A DNA stretch of 6,170 nt from Thermomicrobiaceae bacterium (lineage in GTDB: Bacteria; Chloroflexota; Chloroflexia; Thermomicrobiales; Thermomicrobiaceae): contig SKTL01000009.1 in assembly GCA_007122555.1 (NCBI GenBank), positions 1 to 6,170 on the forward strand, given 5' to 3'. The position numbers and the translations under genes were made by a program. Positions within the stretch are counted from its first letter, which is position 1; each line of letters starts with the position of its first letter. Below are positions 1-5,656 of this stretch, in pieces. A model generated the notes under the pieces. It was given only the letters and a program-made list of their open reading frames with translations. It was not told where the DNA came from and made no database searches.

Positions 1-1
1 G

Positions 2-562
2 ATCGCGTTCGTGGTCATGATCACGGCGCTCTGCATCAGCCTGGGCGTCACGATCTGGGAACGGCGGGCGGGAAAGCGGCTGAATAGCTCGATCCTGTTG
101 GCTGACGCGCGGCATACCGCCAGCGACGTCATGATATCCATCTCGGTGATTGTCGGGCTTGTACTCGTCCGGCTCGGCTATCCCGCGGCGGACCTGATTC
201 TGGCGCTGGTCATCGCCGGCGCAGTTGCCTGGGCGGCCTGGCAGATCATTCGAGATGCAGCGCTGTCGCTCTCCGATGTGGCGGTTCATTCGGCGGATGA
301 CATCGAGCGCGTGGCGCGCCGGGTCGCCGGGGTGCAGGGCGTCCACAACGTACGGACCCGCGGCGGCGATGGAATGACCTGGGTGGACATGCATATCCAG
401 GTCGACGCCAACATGGCGGTTGACGACGCTCACGAGATCTCCAGCAGCGTTGCCGCACGGGTTGAACAGGAGGTCGGGGAACCGGCGGATGTCACCGTTC
501 ACATCGAACCGGCTACCGATGAGCATCTGCGGCCGGAACGAAACTACCAGCCGGAAGAGTGA
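2..562 (+). CDS. Cation diffusion facilitator (CDF) family metal transporter, 3' part
   Basis: This is the C-terminal 186 residues of an inner-membrane divalent-cation/proton antiporter; the start lies left of the window and the frame is open to its edge. The visible part begins in what should be TM4 (residues 1-19), followed by a basic loop (ERRAGKR). TM5 carries HTASD (H38 and D42), the HxxxD metal-site signature of CDF proteins, and TM6 spans roughly residues 60-82. The rest is the cytoplasmic ferredoxin-like domain, with VHNVRTRGGD, VDMHIQVD, AHEIS and the terminal VHIEP, where this family has metal-binding or dimer-interface histidines. The family exports Zn, Fe, Mn, Co or Cd, and the specificity cannot be told because the TM2 residues are missing. 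The stop TGA is at 560-562. The next gene on the same strand starts 78 bp later, and a weak promoter candidate lies between them, so co-transcription is uncertain. I am confident of the family but not of the metal. Confidence 0.93.
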   Translation: MAFVVMITALCISLGVTIWERRAGKRLNSSILLADARHTASDVMISISVIVGLVLVRLGYPAADLILALVIAGAVAWAAWQIIRDAALSLSDVAVHSADDIERVARRVAGVQGVHNVRTRGGDGMTWVDMHIQVDANMAVDDAHEISSSVAARVEQEVGEPADVTVHIEPATDEHLRPERNYQPEE

Positions 563-588
563 CGCGCGCTTTCCCGAACCGTGCGGCC

Positions 589-597
589 TGATAGCAT
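589..597 (+). promoter_or_regulatory. Weak candidate extended -10 promoter for the nucleotidyltransferase gene
   Basis: The string TGATAGCAT matches the extended -10 pattern TGnTAnnnT, and its hexamer TAGCAT is 4/6 to TATAAT. No convincing -35 box lies 16-18 bp upstream. Transcription would start near 604, which leaves a leader of about 37 nt that holds the ribosome binding site. The gene could equally be read through from the CDF gene. Confidence 0.25.
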
Positions 598-625
598 AGT
601 ATCGGGCTGTCTGGTTGGAACGAGC

Positions 626-631
626 GGGAGG
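626..631 (+). promoter_or_regulatory. Ribosome binding site deciding the start at 641
   Basis: GGGAGG lies 9 nt before the ATG at 641. The upstream in-frame GTG at 581 has no purine-rich site in front of it and would add 20 residues of unremarkable sequence before the fold begins. The ATG at 641 is therefore preferred. Confidence 0.7.
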
Positions 632-640
632 GCCGCGCGA

Positions 641-1687
641 ATGAGTTCTGGCAGGTGGGCCTCTCGTGGTCCGGACTATTCAGAGCATTACCGCGAACGA
701 GCGCAACAACTAGCCCGTCGATTCGCGGTTATGGAAGGTGTTGTTGGCGTTCTGCTGACCGGGGGGCTGACCTTCGGGGAGGCTGATCGCTACAGCGACA
801 TCGATCTCATCGTCTATCTGCGCCAGCAATCACTGCGAACCTGGTACTTCGGCGAGGCGCCGCTTCCCGAGGGCGAATCACGCTACCGTGATTTGCGGCT
901 CGATGTCGCCTATCTCGACTACGAGCGTGAACGGGATCGCGCCTGGTCGCCGAGCGAGCGCTGGGGCGCTTCCCGCGCGGAGATCCTCTATGATCCGGAA
1001 GGGTTGCTCGCCGAACTTCTGGCCGAGAAGCGATTGACGACTGATGATCTGAACGGCGAAGCACTCGATCTTGCCGCCCGGATCCGCTTTCAGCTCGAGC
1101 GTCTGGTTCCCGCCTGGCTCTACCGGGGCGAATCGCTGGCCGCGCATCATGTTCTGAACCAGTCCACCAGTGAGTTGATCAGACTGGCGCATCTCATTAA
1201 TCAGGATCCTGGTCCGGAGGCCGGCTGGAACGTTGTCCTGCTGGAGTCGCTGACGCAGGTCCCCGACGGATTTCTGGACGGGATCAGGGACGCGATGCAG
1301 ACCGGAGATCTCTCGGCCGGGGCGGCGAGCAGGCGCCGGTACGTGCTTTTCCGTCTGTTGCAGGAATGCTGGACGCAGCTCGCGCCTGAAGAGCCGTTCG
1401 AGGATCGCGCCGACTTCGTGCGCCAGCGCCGGATGCTAAAGGATCTGGTTGTCCGCGGAAACATCAGCTTCAGCGAGTTCCGCGATCAGTACGATCTCCG
1501 GCTGTTGATTCAGAGTCCGGCGTTCGAGCTGGTCTTTATCGATCGCCAGTCAGATGAGCTCCAGGTTTGTTTCAATCGCGATCGCCTGCATCACATTGTC
1601 CATCACGATCTGGGGCGGTTTCTCGACTATCAGCAGCGCTTGCTGCGAGAGCTTGCTGCGGCGAGTGGAACGGACATCGATTCCTGA
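641..1687 (+). CDS. Nucleotidyltransferase-fold protein, 348 aa, substrate unknown
   Basis: The N-terminal domain (about residues 15-100) has the Pol-beta/minimal nucleotidyltransferase signature: LLTGGLTFG at 38-46, then YSDIDLIVY with D53 and D55 as the DxD metal pair, and LRLDVAYLDY with D88 as a likely third acidic residue. The usual GS motif reads GG here (G41-G42). Residues 105-348 contain no domain I recognise and look mostly helical, with many Arg, Leu and Glu residues and a terminal HHIVHHDLGRFLDYQQRLLREL-like helix. Such proteins transfer NMP to small molecules (aminoglycosides, lincosamides) or to proteins, but the size and C-terminal half do not match an aminoglycoside or lincosamide enzyme that I can name. 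No signal peptide or membrane segment is seen. A GNAT gene follows after 38 bp with its own ribosome binding site, so the two probably share a transcript. The fold is fairly certain; the substrate is not. Confidence 0.82.
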   Translation: MSSGRWASRGPDYSEHYRERAQQLARRFAVMEGVVGVLLTGGLTFGEADRYSDIDLIVYLRQQSLRTWYFGEAPLPEGESRYRDLRLDVAYLDYERERDRAWSPSERWGASRAEILYDPEGLLAELLAEKRLTTDDLNGEALDLAARIRFQLERLVPAWLYRGESLAAHHVLNQSTSELIRLAHLINQDPGPEAGWNVVLLESLTQVPDGFLDGIRDAMQTGDLSAGAASRRRYVLFRLLQECWTQLAPEEPFEDRADFVRQRRMLKDLVVRGNISFSEFRDQYDLRLLIQSPAFELVFIDRQSDELQVCFNRDRLHHIVHHDLGRFLDYQQRLLRELAAASGTDIDS

Positions 1688-1713
1688 TCTGTCCCGCACT
1701 GGATGGACTGAAT

Positions 1714-1720
1714 GGAAGGA
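1714..1720 (+). promoter_or_regulatory. Ribosome binding site deciding the GTG start at 1726
   Basis: GGAAGGA lies 5 nt before the GTG at 1726. The reading frame is open back to 1567, but that stretch overlaps the end of the previous gene and encodes sequence unlike any acetyltransferase. The GNAT fold begins only a few residues after the GTG. Confidence 0.75.
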
Positions 1721-1725
1721 TAGAC

Positions 1726-2241
1726 GTGAGCGACTCACAGAAACTCCGCCCCGCCTCCCTTGAAGACGTCGAGCGACTCAAGGAGATCGGCGTTCGCGGT
1801 TGGGAGACGACCTATGCCGGATTCGTGCATGAGCACAATCGGAAGACGTATCTCAGCGGCGGCTTCTGGTCTATTGACCGCTTGCGCGCAGTCGTCACTG
1901 ACAGTCGTGCGATCAACCTGGTCACTGAGACGGATGGCGGCGTCATCATCGGCTTCATCACAACGGAATCGCTTGACGATGGGCGTTACGAAGTGACCCG
2001 CCTGTACGTTGACCCGGAAATTCGGAGCAAGGGAATCGGCAGCCGATTGCTGCAGGAAACGTTCGATCAGCTGCGTGCGCGCGGCGTCTCGGACGTGCTG
2101 GTTAACGTGTTCGGGGATAACCATGCCGGTCGACGCTTCTACGAGCGCCACGGGTTCGAGCTCATTGAAGACACCTGGACGACCGTGGGCGACCAGACAC
2201 TGAGTGATGTCTGGTATGCGCTGCGGATAGATAGTGACTGA
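1726..2241 (+). CDS. GNAT family N-acetyltransferase, PaiA-like layout
   Basis: This 171-aa protein would transfer acetyl from acetyl-CoA to an amine in the cytoplasm, and its length is normal for a single GNAT domain. It opens with beta1 (KLRPASLEDV, residues 6-15) and an acceptor-side helix with WETTYAGFV (26-34). Motif A runs from EVTRLYVDP (89-97) into the acetyl-CoA pyrophosphate loop R100-S-K-G-I-G105. Motif B is N132 through GRRFYERHGFE (135-145), with the conserved Tyr139. The YLSGGFWSIDRL segment (42-53) and the C-terminal TVGDQTLSDVWYALRI pattern recall PaiA, a spermidine/spermine N-acetyltransferase of Bacillus. That comparison is from memory, so a polyamine substrate is only a suggestion. 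The GTG start is set by GGAAGGA 5 nt upstream. It lies 38 bp behind the nucleotidyltransferase gene and is followed by an inverted repeat and a convergent gene. Confidence 0.9.
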   Translation: MSDSQKLRPASLEDVERLKEIGVRGWETTYAGFVHEHNRKTYLSGGFWSIDRLRAVVTDSRAINLVTETDGGVIIGFITTESLDDGRYEVTRLYVDPEIRSKGIGSRLLQETFDQLRARGVSDVLVNVFGDNHAGRRFYERHGFELIEDTWTTVGDQTLSDVWYALRIDSD

Positions 2242-2256
2242 CAACCACGGTTCGTT

Positions 2257-2296
2257 ACTCCCACCCCTCTCCAAATCCTGGGAGAGGGGTGGGAGT
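2257..2296. repeat. Perfect 16-bp inverted repeat (REP-like hairpin) between convergent genes
   Basis: Arm ACTCCCACCCCTCTCC (2257-2272) pairs exactly with GGAGAGGGGTGGGAGT (2281-2296) around an 8-nt loop, AAATCCTG. It sits 15 bp after the acetyltransferase stop and 9 bp from the stop of the convergent dehydrogenase. No T-run follows on either strand, so it is not a textbook intrinsic terminator, though so stable a stem could still halt transcription or protect 3' ends from both sides. The CCCTCTCC/GGAGAGGG type of sequence is common as a dispersed repeat in several high-GC phyla. With one copy here, its repeat nature is inferred. Confidence 0.85.
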
Positions 2297-2305
2297 GAGG
2301 GCGAG

Positions 2306-3265
2306 CTAGTATCCCTCCCGCTTGTCGACCTGATTAAACACCGGCTCATCGTTGCGAATGTTGCGGATGATCTTCAGGAGAATCTCAATTCCGTAGTCCC
2401 AGTAATGCGGCGTTGAACCGGAATAGTGCGGCGTAATGAACACGCCGGGCGTGTCCCAGAGCGGTGAGTCCTCGTTCAATGGCTCCGGCGTGGCGACGTC
2501 CAGCCCGGCGCCGGCTATGACGCCGTTATTGAGCGCGTCGATCAACTCTTCCTGCTTTATGATGTCTCCACGGCCGATGTTGTAGATGATCGCGTTGTCC
2601 TTCATCGTTTCGAATTCGGCCTTCCCGAACAGCCCGCGCGTTCTGGGCGTCGATGGCAGCGTGATCGCAACGTGGTCAGCTTCGGCAATCATTTCGTGCA
2701 GGTTATCCGGGCTGTAGATCTGGTCAACCGAGTCCATCGGTTCCTGGCTCCGTCTTCGGGAACCAACGACGCGCATTCCCAGCGCTTTCGCCCGGACAGC
2801 CAGGGCGTGGCCGATGTCCCCGAGTCCCACAACCGCGAGCGTTTGGTATCCGAGTTCGACAATCGGAGTCGACGGCCGCCGCCAGACGTGCTTTGCCTGG
2901 TTATGGACCATCTCGGGAAATCCGCGGGTGAACGCGAGCATCATCCCCAGCAAATGCTCGGCGATCGTACTGGCGTGCACCCCGCTGTTGTTGGTGACGG
3001 TGATGTCGCTGTCGATCATCTCGGGGAACAGGAACGAGTCAACCCCGGCGCCCGGCGAGTGCGCCCACCTGATCTCCGGAAACTGGGAAATCAAATCCGC
3101 AGTCAGTCCCCGCCCGATGATGCCCTGAGCGCCGCTCAGGTGCTCAGCGAGCCGGGATTGATCGGCGCAGAGCGCAACCTGGAGGTCCGGAAACTCCTGA
3201 TTCAGACGGTCGATATGTTCCTGCTCGAGTTCAACGGTTGCGACGATCTTCGTGAGTGACGCCAT
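2306..3265 (-). CDS. D-2-hydroxyacid dehydrogenase (glyoxylate/hydroxypyruvate reductase or PGDH-like)
   Basis: This 319-aa cytoplasmic oxidoreductase would interconvert 2-oxoacids and D-2-hydroxyacids. The N-terminal substrate domain includes the loop HSPGAGVDSF (69-78) and NNSGVHASTIAEHLLGMML (92-110). The Rossmann domain follows with VVGLGDIGHALA, a GxGxxG at G147, G149 and G152. The catalytic set is present: Arg232 in NIGRGDII, Glu261 in GLDVATPEP, and His280 in ITPHYSG. At the end of the second Rossmann strand it reads VVGSRRR (167-172) where NAD enzymes usually have an Asp, which points to NADPH. The substrate cannot be fixed; glyoxylate, hydroxypyruvate and 3-phosphoglycerate-type acids are all possible. 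The ATG at 3265 is chosen over upstream in-frame ATGs because the fold starts immediately, AAGGGA stands 9 nt before it, and an extended -10 candidate lies at 3324-3332. It appears to be transcribed alone and converges on the acetyltransferase gene. Confidence 0.93.
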   Translation of the reverse strand: MASLTKIVATVELEQEHIDRLNQEFPDLQVALCADQSRLAEHLSGAQGIIGRGLTADLISQFPEIRWAHSPGAGVDSFLFPEMIDSDITVTNNSGVHASTIAEHLLGMMLAFTRGFPEMVHNQAKHVWRRPSTPIVELGYQTLAVVGLGDIGHALAVRAKALGMRVVGSRRRSQEPMDSVDQIYSPDNLHEMIAEADHVAITLPSTPRTRGLFGKAEFETMKDNAIIYNIGRGDIIKQEELIDALNNGVIAGAGLDVATPEPLNEDSPLWDTPGVFITPHYSGSTPHYWDYGIEILLKIIRNIRNDEPVFNQVDKREGY

Positions 3266-3323
3266 GTGGGTGGGTCCCTTTCCCTGCTGTTTTACGATTG
3301 TCTTCCTCGGCATTCGCTGATCG

Positions 3324-3332
3324 ATGATAACA
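3324..3332 (-). promoter_or_regulatory. Candidate extended -10 promoter for the D-2-hydroxyacid dehydrogenase
   Basis: On the minus strand the sequence reads TGTTATCAT, an extended -10 (TGn plus TATCAT, 5/6 to TATAAT). No good -35 box is seen, which is usual for extended -10 promoters. Transcription would start near 3317, giving a leader of about 52 nt before the ATG at 3265. An alternative in-frame ATG at 3313 would then be almost at the transcript end, which argues against it. Confidence 0.5.
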
Positions 3333-3444
3333 GGATACGACTGATGCTGATTCCCTTGCGAACTACTCGCCTGAAGCGTAACCGCCATGCATTGCGTATG
3401 AACCGGGGGACTCTGACTGCACATTCGCGCAGAAGGGTTGGCGC

Positions 3445-3987
3445 CTACACCTCTCCACTGCAAGCCGCGATGATGGTCCCCGACTCCGGGCGATACACGA
3501 CGGAAAAGCGGGCGTCGATGCGGCGGTTCGCCAGTCGATCCCACCAGGATTCGTGGCGGTCGTCTTCGAAGACGAGGACCCAGGCCTCCCCGTTCTGAAC
3601 ACGGCCCGTCGTTCCGGGCGCGAGTTCGCCGTATTCCGCCCACACGAGATCCCCCGGAACGAACTCATCGTCGTCATCGTCGGACTCGATGACCGCTTCA
3701 ACCTGATCGATCTGCCCACGAACGTCAGCTTCCGCCTGGAACAGCGAGACTGGCGGATCGTGCTGAGCCGGCCTGATTTCCATATCGAGACAGCCGGTTC
3801 GCGCCAGAAGCTCGGACACGTCCTCTTCCTGTTCATCGTCTGGTCCGCCGGTGATGTTTGTGAATGCGATCGCCAGAAACGTTGTCACTACCAGGGCGAT
3901 CAACACCAGCAGTATCAGCGTGCGAGGCGAAATGGTTCGTCCGGACAGAAGCTCAAACCCGGAGCGGTCATTGGGCGGAGATGTCAT
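3445..3987 (-). CDS. Small acidic single-pass membrane protein of unknown function
   Basis: I do not recognise a family for this 180-aa protein. It has a short polar N-terminus (residues 1-21), one strong hydrophobic segment at about 22-43 (TLILLVLIALVVTTFLAIAF), an acidic linker (GGPDDEQEEDVSE) and then a soluble domain of about 120 residues. Positively charged residues before the helix and the acidic tail after it suggest an N-in, C-out anchor with an external domain. The domain has exactly two cysteines, C66 and C176, which could form a disulphide, and a run of five Asp at 103-107. Segments such as GDLVWAEYGELAPGTTGRV and NGEAWVLVFEDDRHESWWD look like a compact beta-rich fold. It is 54 bp downstream of the purine permease on the same strand and probably co-transcribed. 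The ATG lacks a clear ribosome binding site and directly follows a hairpin. Coding is supported by the coherent membrane/linker/domain layout; the overlapping frame on the other strand has no such organisation. Confidence 0.75.
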   Translation of the reverse strand: MTSPPNDRSGFELLSGRTISPRTLILLVLIALVVTTFLAIAFTNITGGPDDEQEEDVSELLARTGCLDMEIRPAQHDPPVSLFQAEADVRGQIDQVEAVIESDDDDDEFVPGDLVWAEYGELAPGTTGRVQNGEAWVLVFEDDRHESWWDRLANRRIDARFSVVYRPESGTIIAACSGEV

Positions 3988-4022
3988 GGGCTACACAATC
4001 ACGAAGAGCGACCGTGCAGCCC
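3988..4022 (-). other. Hairpin in the permease-to-membrane-protein gap, ending at the start codon
   Basis: In minus-strand RNA, GGGCUGCAC (4022-4014) pairs with GUGUAGCCC (3996-3988) over 9 bp with one G-U wobble and a 17-nt loop, and the next bases are the AUG at 3987. In a plus-strand transcript the wobble becomes an A-C mismatch, so the stem suits the direction of the flanking genes. It has no T-run. It could end part of the permease transcript, stabilise its 3' end, or limit translation of the following gene. A chance hairpin is also possible. Confidence 0.45.
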
Positions 4023-4041
4023 ATCTTATGTCGCGGGGCCC

Positions 4042-5487
4042 TTACAGATCAACTCCGAGGAACGTTCGGAGGAAGTAGATCAGGAAAAGCAGGCTGATCA
4101 GGTGCATGACCGGATGCACCTCGCGAGCTTTGCCCCGGAAGATCTTGACCAGCGAGTAGATGACGAACCCGGCGCCGATGCCGTTGGTAATGTTGTACGT
4201 CAGCGGCATGATCACCATCGCCGCGACGACCGGCAGGCCCTTCTCGATATCGGTGAAATCGATTCCGCCCATTTTGATCTCGCGGCCTTCCGGGGTCGTG
4301 TAGGTCCGTTCGGTCAGGACGCCCATCATCATCCAGCCGACGATGATCAACGCTGGGGCTGTGGCTTCGGTCGGCACCATCCCGACGATCGGCCAGAGCG
4401 GCATTGAGACGAGAAACAGAACGCCGACAACAACGGAAACCAGCCCGCTGCGGCCGCCTACCCCGACACCGGCCGAGGATTCAATGTAGGTGGTGGCGGA
4501 TGACGCGCTGGCCGCGCCGCCGCCGATCGTGCCGAGCGAATCCACGAGCAACGCTCGCTGGGCTTCTGGCAATTCGCCCTTTTCGTCGAGATATCCGGCC
4601 TGACTGCCGACGCCGATGAGCGTGCCCATCGTGTCGAAGAAGTCCGCCATCATCAGTCCGATGACAACCAGGAACGCGGTCAGTATTCCCAGCTCCAGGA
4701 AGAATCCAAAGGAGAAGTCACCGATCCGGCTGAAGTCGGGTGATGCGATCCACTGCGTCGGCAACTCCGCCTGTCCGGGAACGAATTCGTCCGTGCCGGT
4801 GATGCTCCGAGCGGCCACCGCGATTGCCGTACTGCCGAGGATTCCCCAGAGGATGGCGCCCCGGAAGTTCATCGACATCAGCGCAATTGTCAGCACCAAT
4901 CCGACTCCGGTGATGAAAACCGGTACCCCGCGCAGGTCGCCCATTGCGACGAATGTATCCGGATCCGCCACGACGATCCGGCCATTTATCAGCCCGATAA
5001 AGAGAATGAAGAGGCCAATTCCGATGGCGATACCCTGCTTGAGCTCCAGCGGAACGACTTCCATCACCCATTTGCGAACGCCGGCAAGCACAAGAACAAG
5101 AATCAGGATTCCGGACGAGACGACGACACCCATCGCTTCCGGAGCGCTGAGCCCCATCTGGCCGACGAGTTGGAAGGCGACAATGGCGTTGAGCCCCATC
5201 CCGGGGGCGATTGCGTAAGCCCGGTTCGTCGCCAGTCCCATGATGATGGTAAGCGTCCCGGCGACCAGCGCGGTAGCCGTCGTCGTTGCGGAGATGGGGA
5301 GATCGGCGTTGGAGAGAATGATCGGATTGACGAAGATGATGTAGGCCATGACCATGAACGTGGTCAGACCGGCGGCGACTTCCGTCTTTGGATCGGTCCT
5401 GAGTGAACTGAGATGAAATCTGCGTTCCAGAAACCCGGCGAATCCTTCGGCCCGAGAAGACGGGCTCTCATGCGGCTGCTCTGACAC
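4042..5487 (-). CDS. AzgA-type NCS2 family purine base permease
   Basis: This 481-aa polytopic inner-membrane transporter should import purine bases (adenine, guanine or hypoxanthine) with protons. It resembles Bacillus PbuG/PbuO and E. coli purine permeases, and its length is normal. After a polar cytoplasmic leader (1-20), the opening RRFHLSSLRTDPKTEVAAGLTTF region (22-44) is typical. Family motifs follow in order: YAIAPGMGLNA (91-101), ELKQGIAIGIGLFI (148-161), ADFFDTMGTLIGV (281-293), and ATTYIESSAGVGVGGRSGL (331-349), which holds the conserved Glu336 of the substrate site. About 12-14 hydrophobic segments are visible. The GTG at 5487 is preferred over the in-frame ATG at 5532 because GGGAAGGGG stands 6 nt ahead, while the ATG has only GAAGA abutting it. 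Which purine it carries cannot be decided from sequence. A small membrane-protein gene follows after 54 bp. The promoter candidate at 5556-5584 gives a leader too short for a purine riboswitch. Confidence 0.95.
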   Translation of the reverse strand: MSEQPHESPSSRAEGFAGFLERRFHLSSLRTDPKTEVAAGLTTFMVMAYIIFVNPIILSNADLPISATTTATALVAGTLTIIMGLATNRAYAIAPGMGLNAIVAFQLVGQMGLSAPEAMGVVVSSGILILVLVLAGVRKWVMEVVPLELKQGIAIGIGLFILFIGLINGRIVVADPDTFVAMGDLRGVPVFITGVGLVLTIALMSMNFRGAILWGILGSTAIAVAARSITGTDEFVPGQAELPTQWIASPDFSRIGDFSFGFFLELGILTAFLVVIGLMMADFFDTMGTLIGVGSQAGYLDEKGELPEAQRALLVDSLGTIGGGAASASSATTYIESSAGVGVGGRSGLVSVVVGVLFLVSMPLWPIVGMVPTEATAPALIIVGWMMMGVLTERTYTTPEGREIKMGGIDFTDIEKGLPVVAAMVIMPLTYNITNGIGAGFVIYSLVKIFRGKAREVHPVMHLISLLFLIYFLRTFLGVDL

Positions 5488-5493
5488 CCGATA

Positions 5494-5502
5494 CCCCTTC
5501 CC
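5494..5502 (-). promoter_or_regulatory. Ribosome binding site deciding the permease GTG start
   Basis: On the minus strand GGGAAGGGG lies 6 nt before the GTG at 5487. It is the only good site in the leader and supports this start over the ATG at 5532. Confidence 0.7.
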
Positions 5503-5555
5503 TGAAAAGGCGCAGATATGCCTGATCACCATTCTTCAGACTAGGTCACGATTCC

Positions 5556-5584
5556 AGTGTATGAGACCTGGGTGATCGGATCAA
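5556..5584 (-). promoter_or_regulatory. Candidate sigma-70-type promoter for the purine permease
   Basis: On the minus strand a -35 TTGATC (5584-5579, 4/6) and a -10 TACACT (5561-5556, 4/6) are separated by exactly 17 bp. Transcription would begin near 5549, about 60 nt before the GTG start. The hexamers are imperfect but the spacing is ideal and the position fits the gene. Confidence 0.5.
5573..5583. promoter_or_regulatory. 11-bp palindrome TGATCGGATCA over the permease -35 box
   Basis: TGATC and GATCA flank a single central G. The site covers most of the proposed -35 hexamer and lies in the divergent region between permease and tdh, where an operator would be expected. A related TGATCA lies at 5523-5528 in the permease leader, and GATCACC (5524-5530) with GGTGATC (5571-5577) makes a wider 7-bp inverted pair. 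No regulator is identified, and GATC-rich words are frequent in this window. Confidence 0.3.
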
Positions 5585-5641
5585 TACGTCATCGTCACGA
5601 GATAGGAACGTCGCTGATGTAGAATGCGAGGGCTGAGAATT

Positions 5642-5650
5642 GAGAAGGGA
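5642..5650 (+). promoter_or_regulatory. Ribosome binding site for tdh
   Basis: GAGAAGGGA lies 6 nt before the ATG at 5657. A poor -10-like TAGAAT at 5620-5625 without a fitting -35 box is the only promoter-like string nearby. Confidence 0.7.
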
Positions 5651-5656
5651 CGCTAC

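Noticed and set aside
641..2241. Toxin-antitoxin pair (MNT/HEPN type) or GNAT/RHH toxin module
   Set aside because: The nucleotidyltransferase is far larger than an MNT antitoxin and no HEPN partner adjoins it. The GNAT has no ribbon-helix-helix antitoxin gene next to it and is not of the short toxin type.
2257..2296. Intrinsic terminator
   Set aside because: The stem is strong, but no run of T follows it on either strand, so it is recorded as an inverted repeat rather than a terminator.
1735..2349. Minus-strand open frame (204 codons) opposite the acetyltransferase
   Set aside because: It runs antisense through the whole GNAT gene and the inverted repeat, and no motif is recognisable. The GNAT motifs on the plus strand explain the region.
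2672..3259. Plus-strand open frame (195 codons) opposite the dehydrogenase
   Set aside because: It is antisense to the Rossmann and substrate domains of a clear D-2-hydroxyacid dehydrogenase and has no recognisable content.
3266..3444. Small gene in the gap upstream of the dehydrogenase
   Set aside because: Frames through this 179-bp gap are extensions of flanking genes or their antisense. The gap is better explained as promoter and leader, with an extended -10 candidate at 3324-3332.
3553..4407. Long plus-strand open frame (284 codons) opposite the small membrane protein and the permease 3' end
   Set aside because: It lies across two leftward genes and their gap. The translation is rich in His, Arg, Asp and Gln with no domain, as expected for the antisense of transmembrane codons, and the permease on the other strand is unambiguous.
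4616..5218. Plus-strand open frame (200 codons) opposite the permease
   Set aside because: Its Ser/Pro/Thr/Ile-rich translation is the usual antisense of membrane-protein codons, with no ribosome binding site or motif.
5488..5560. Purine riboswitch in front of the permease
   Set aside because: I looked for one because purine permeases often have them. The leader predicted from the candidate promoter is only about 60 nt, and I see no three-way-junction core or terminator stem.
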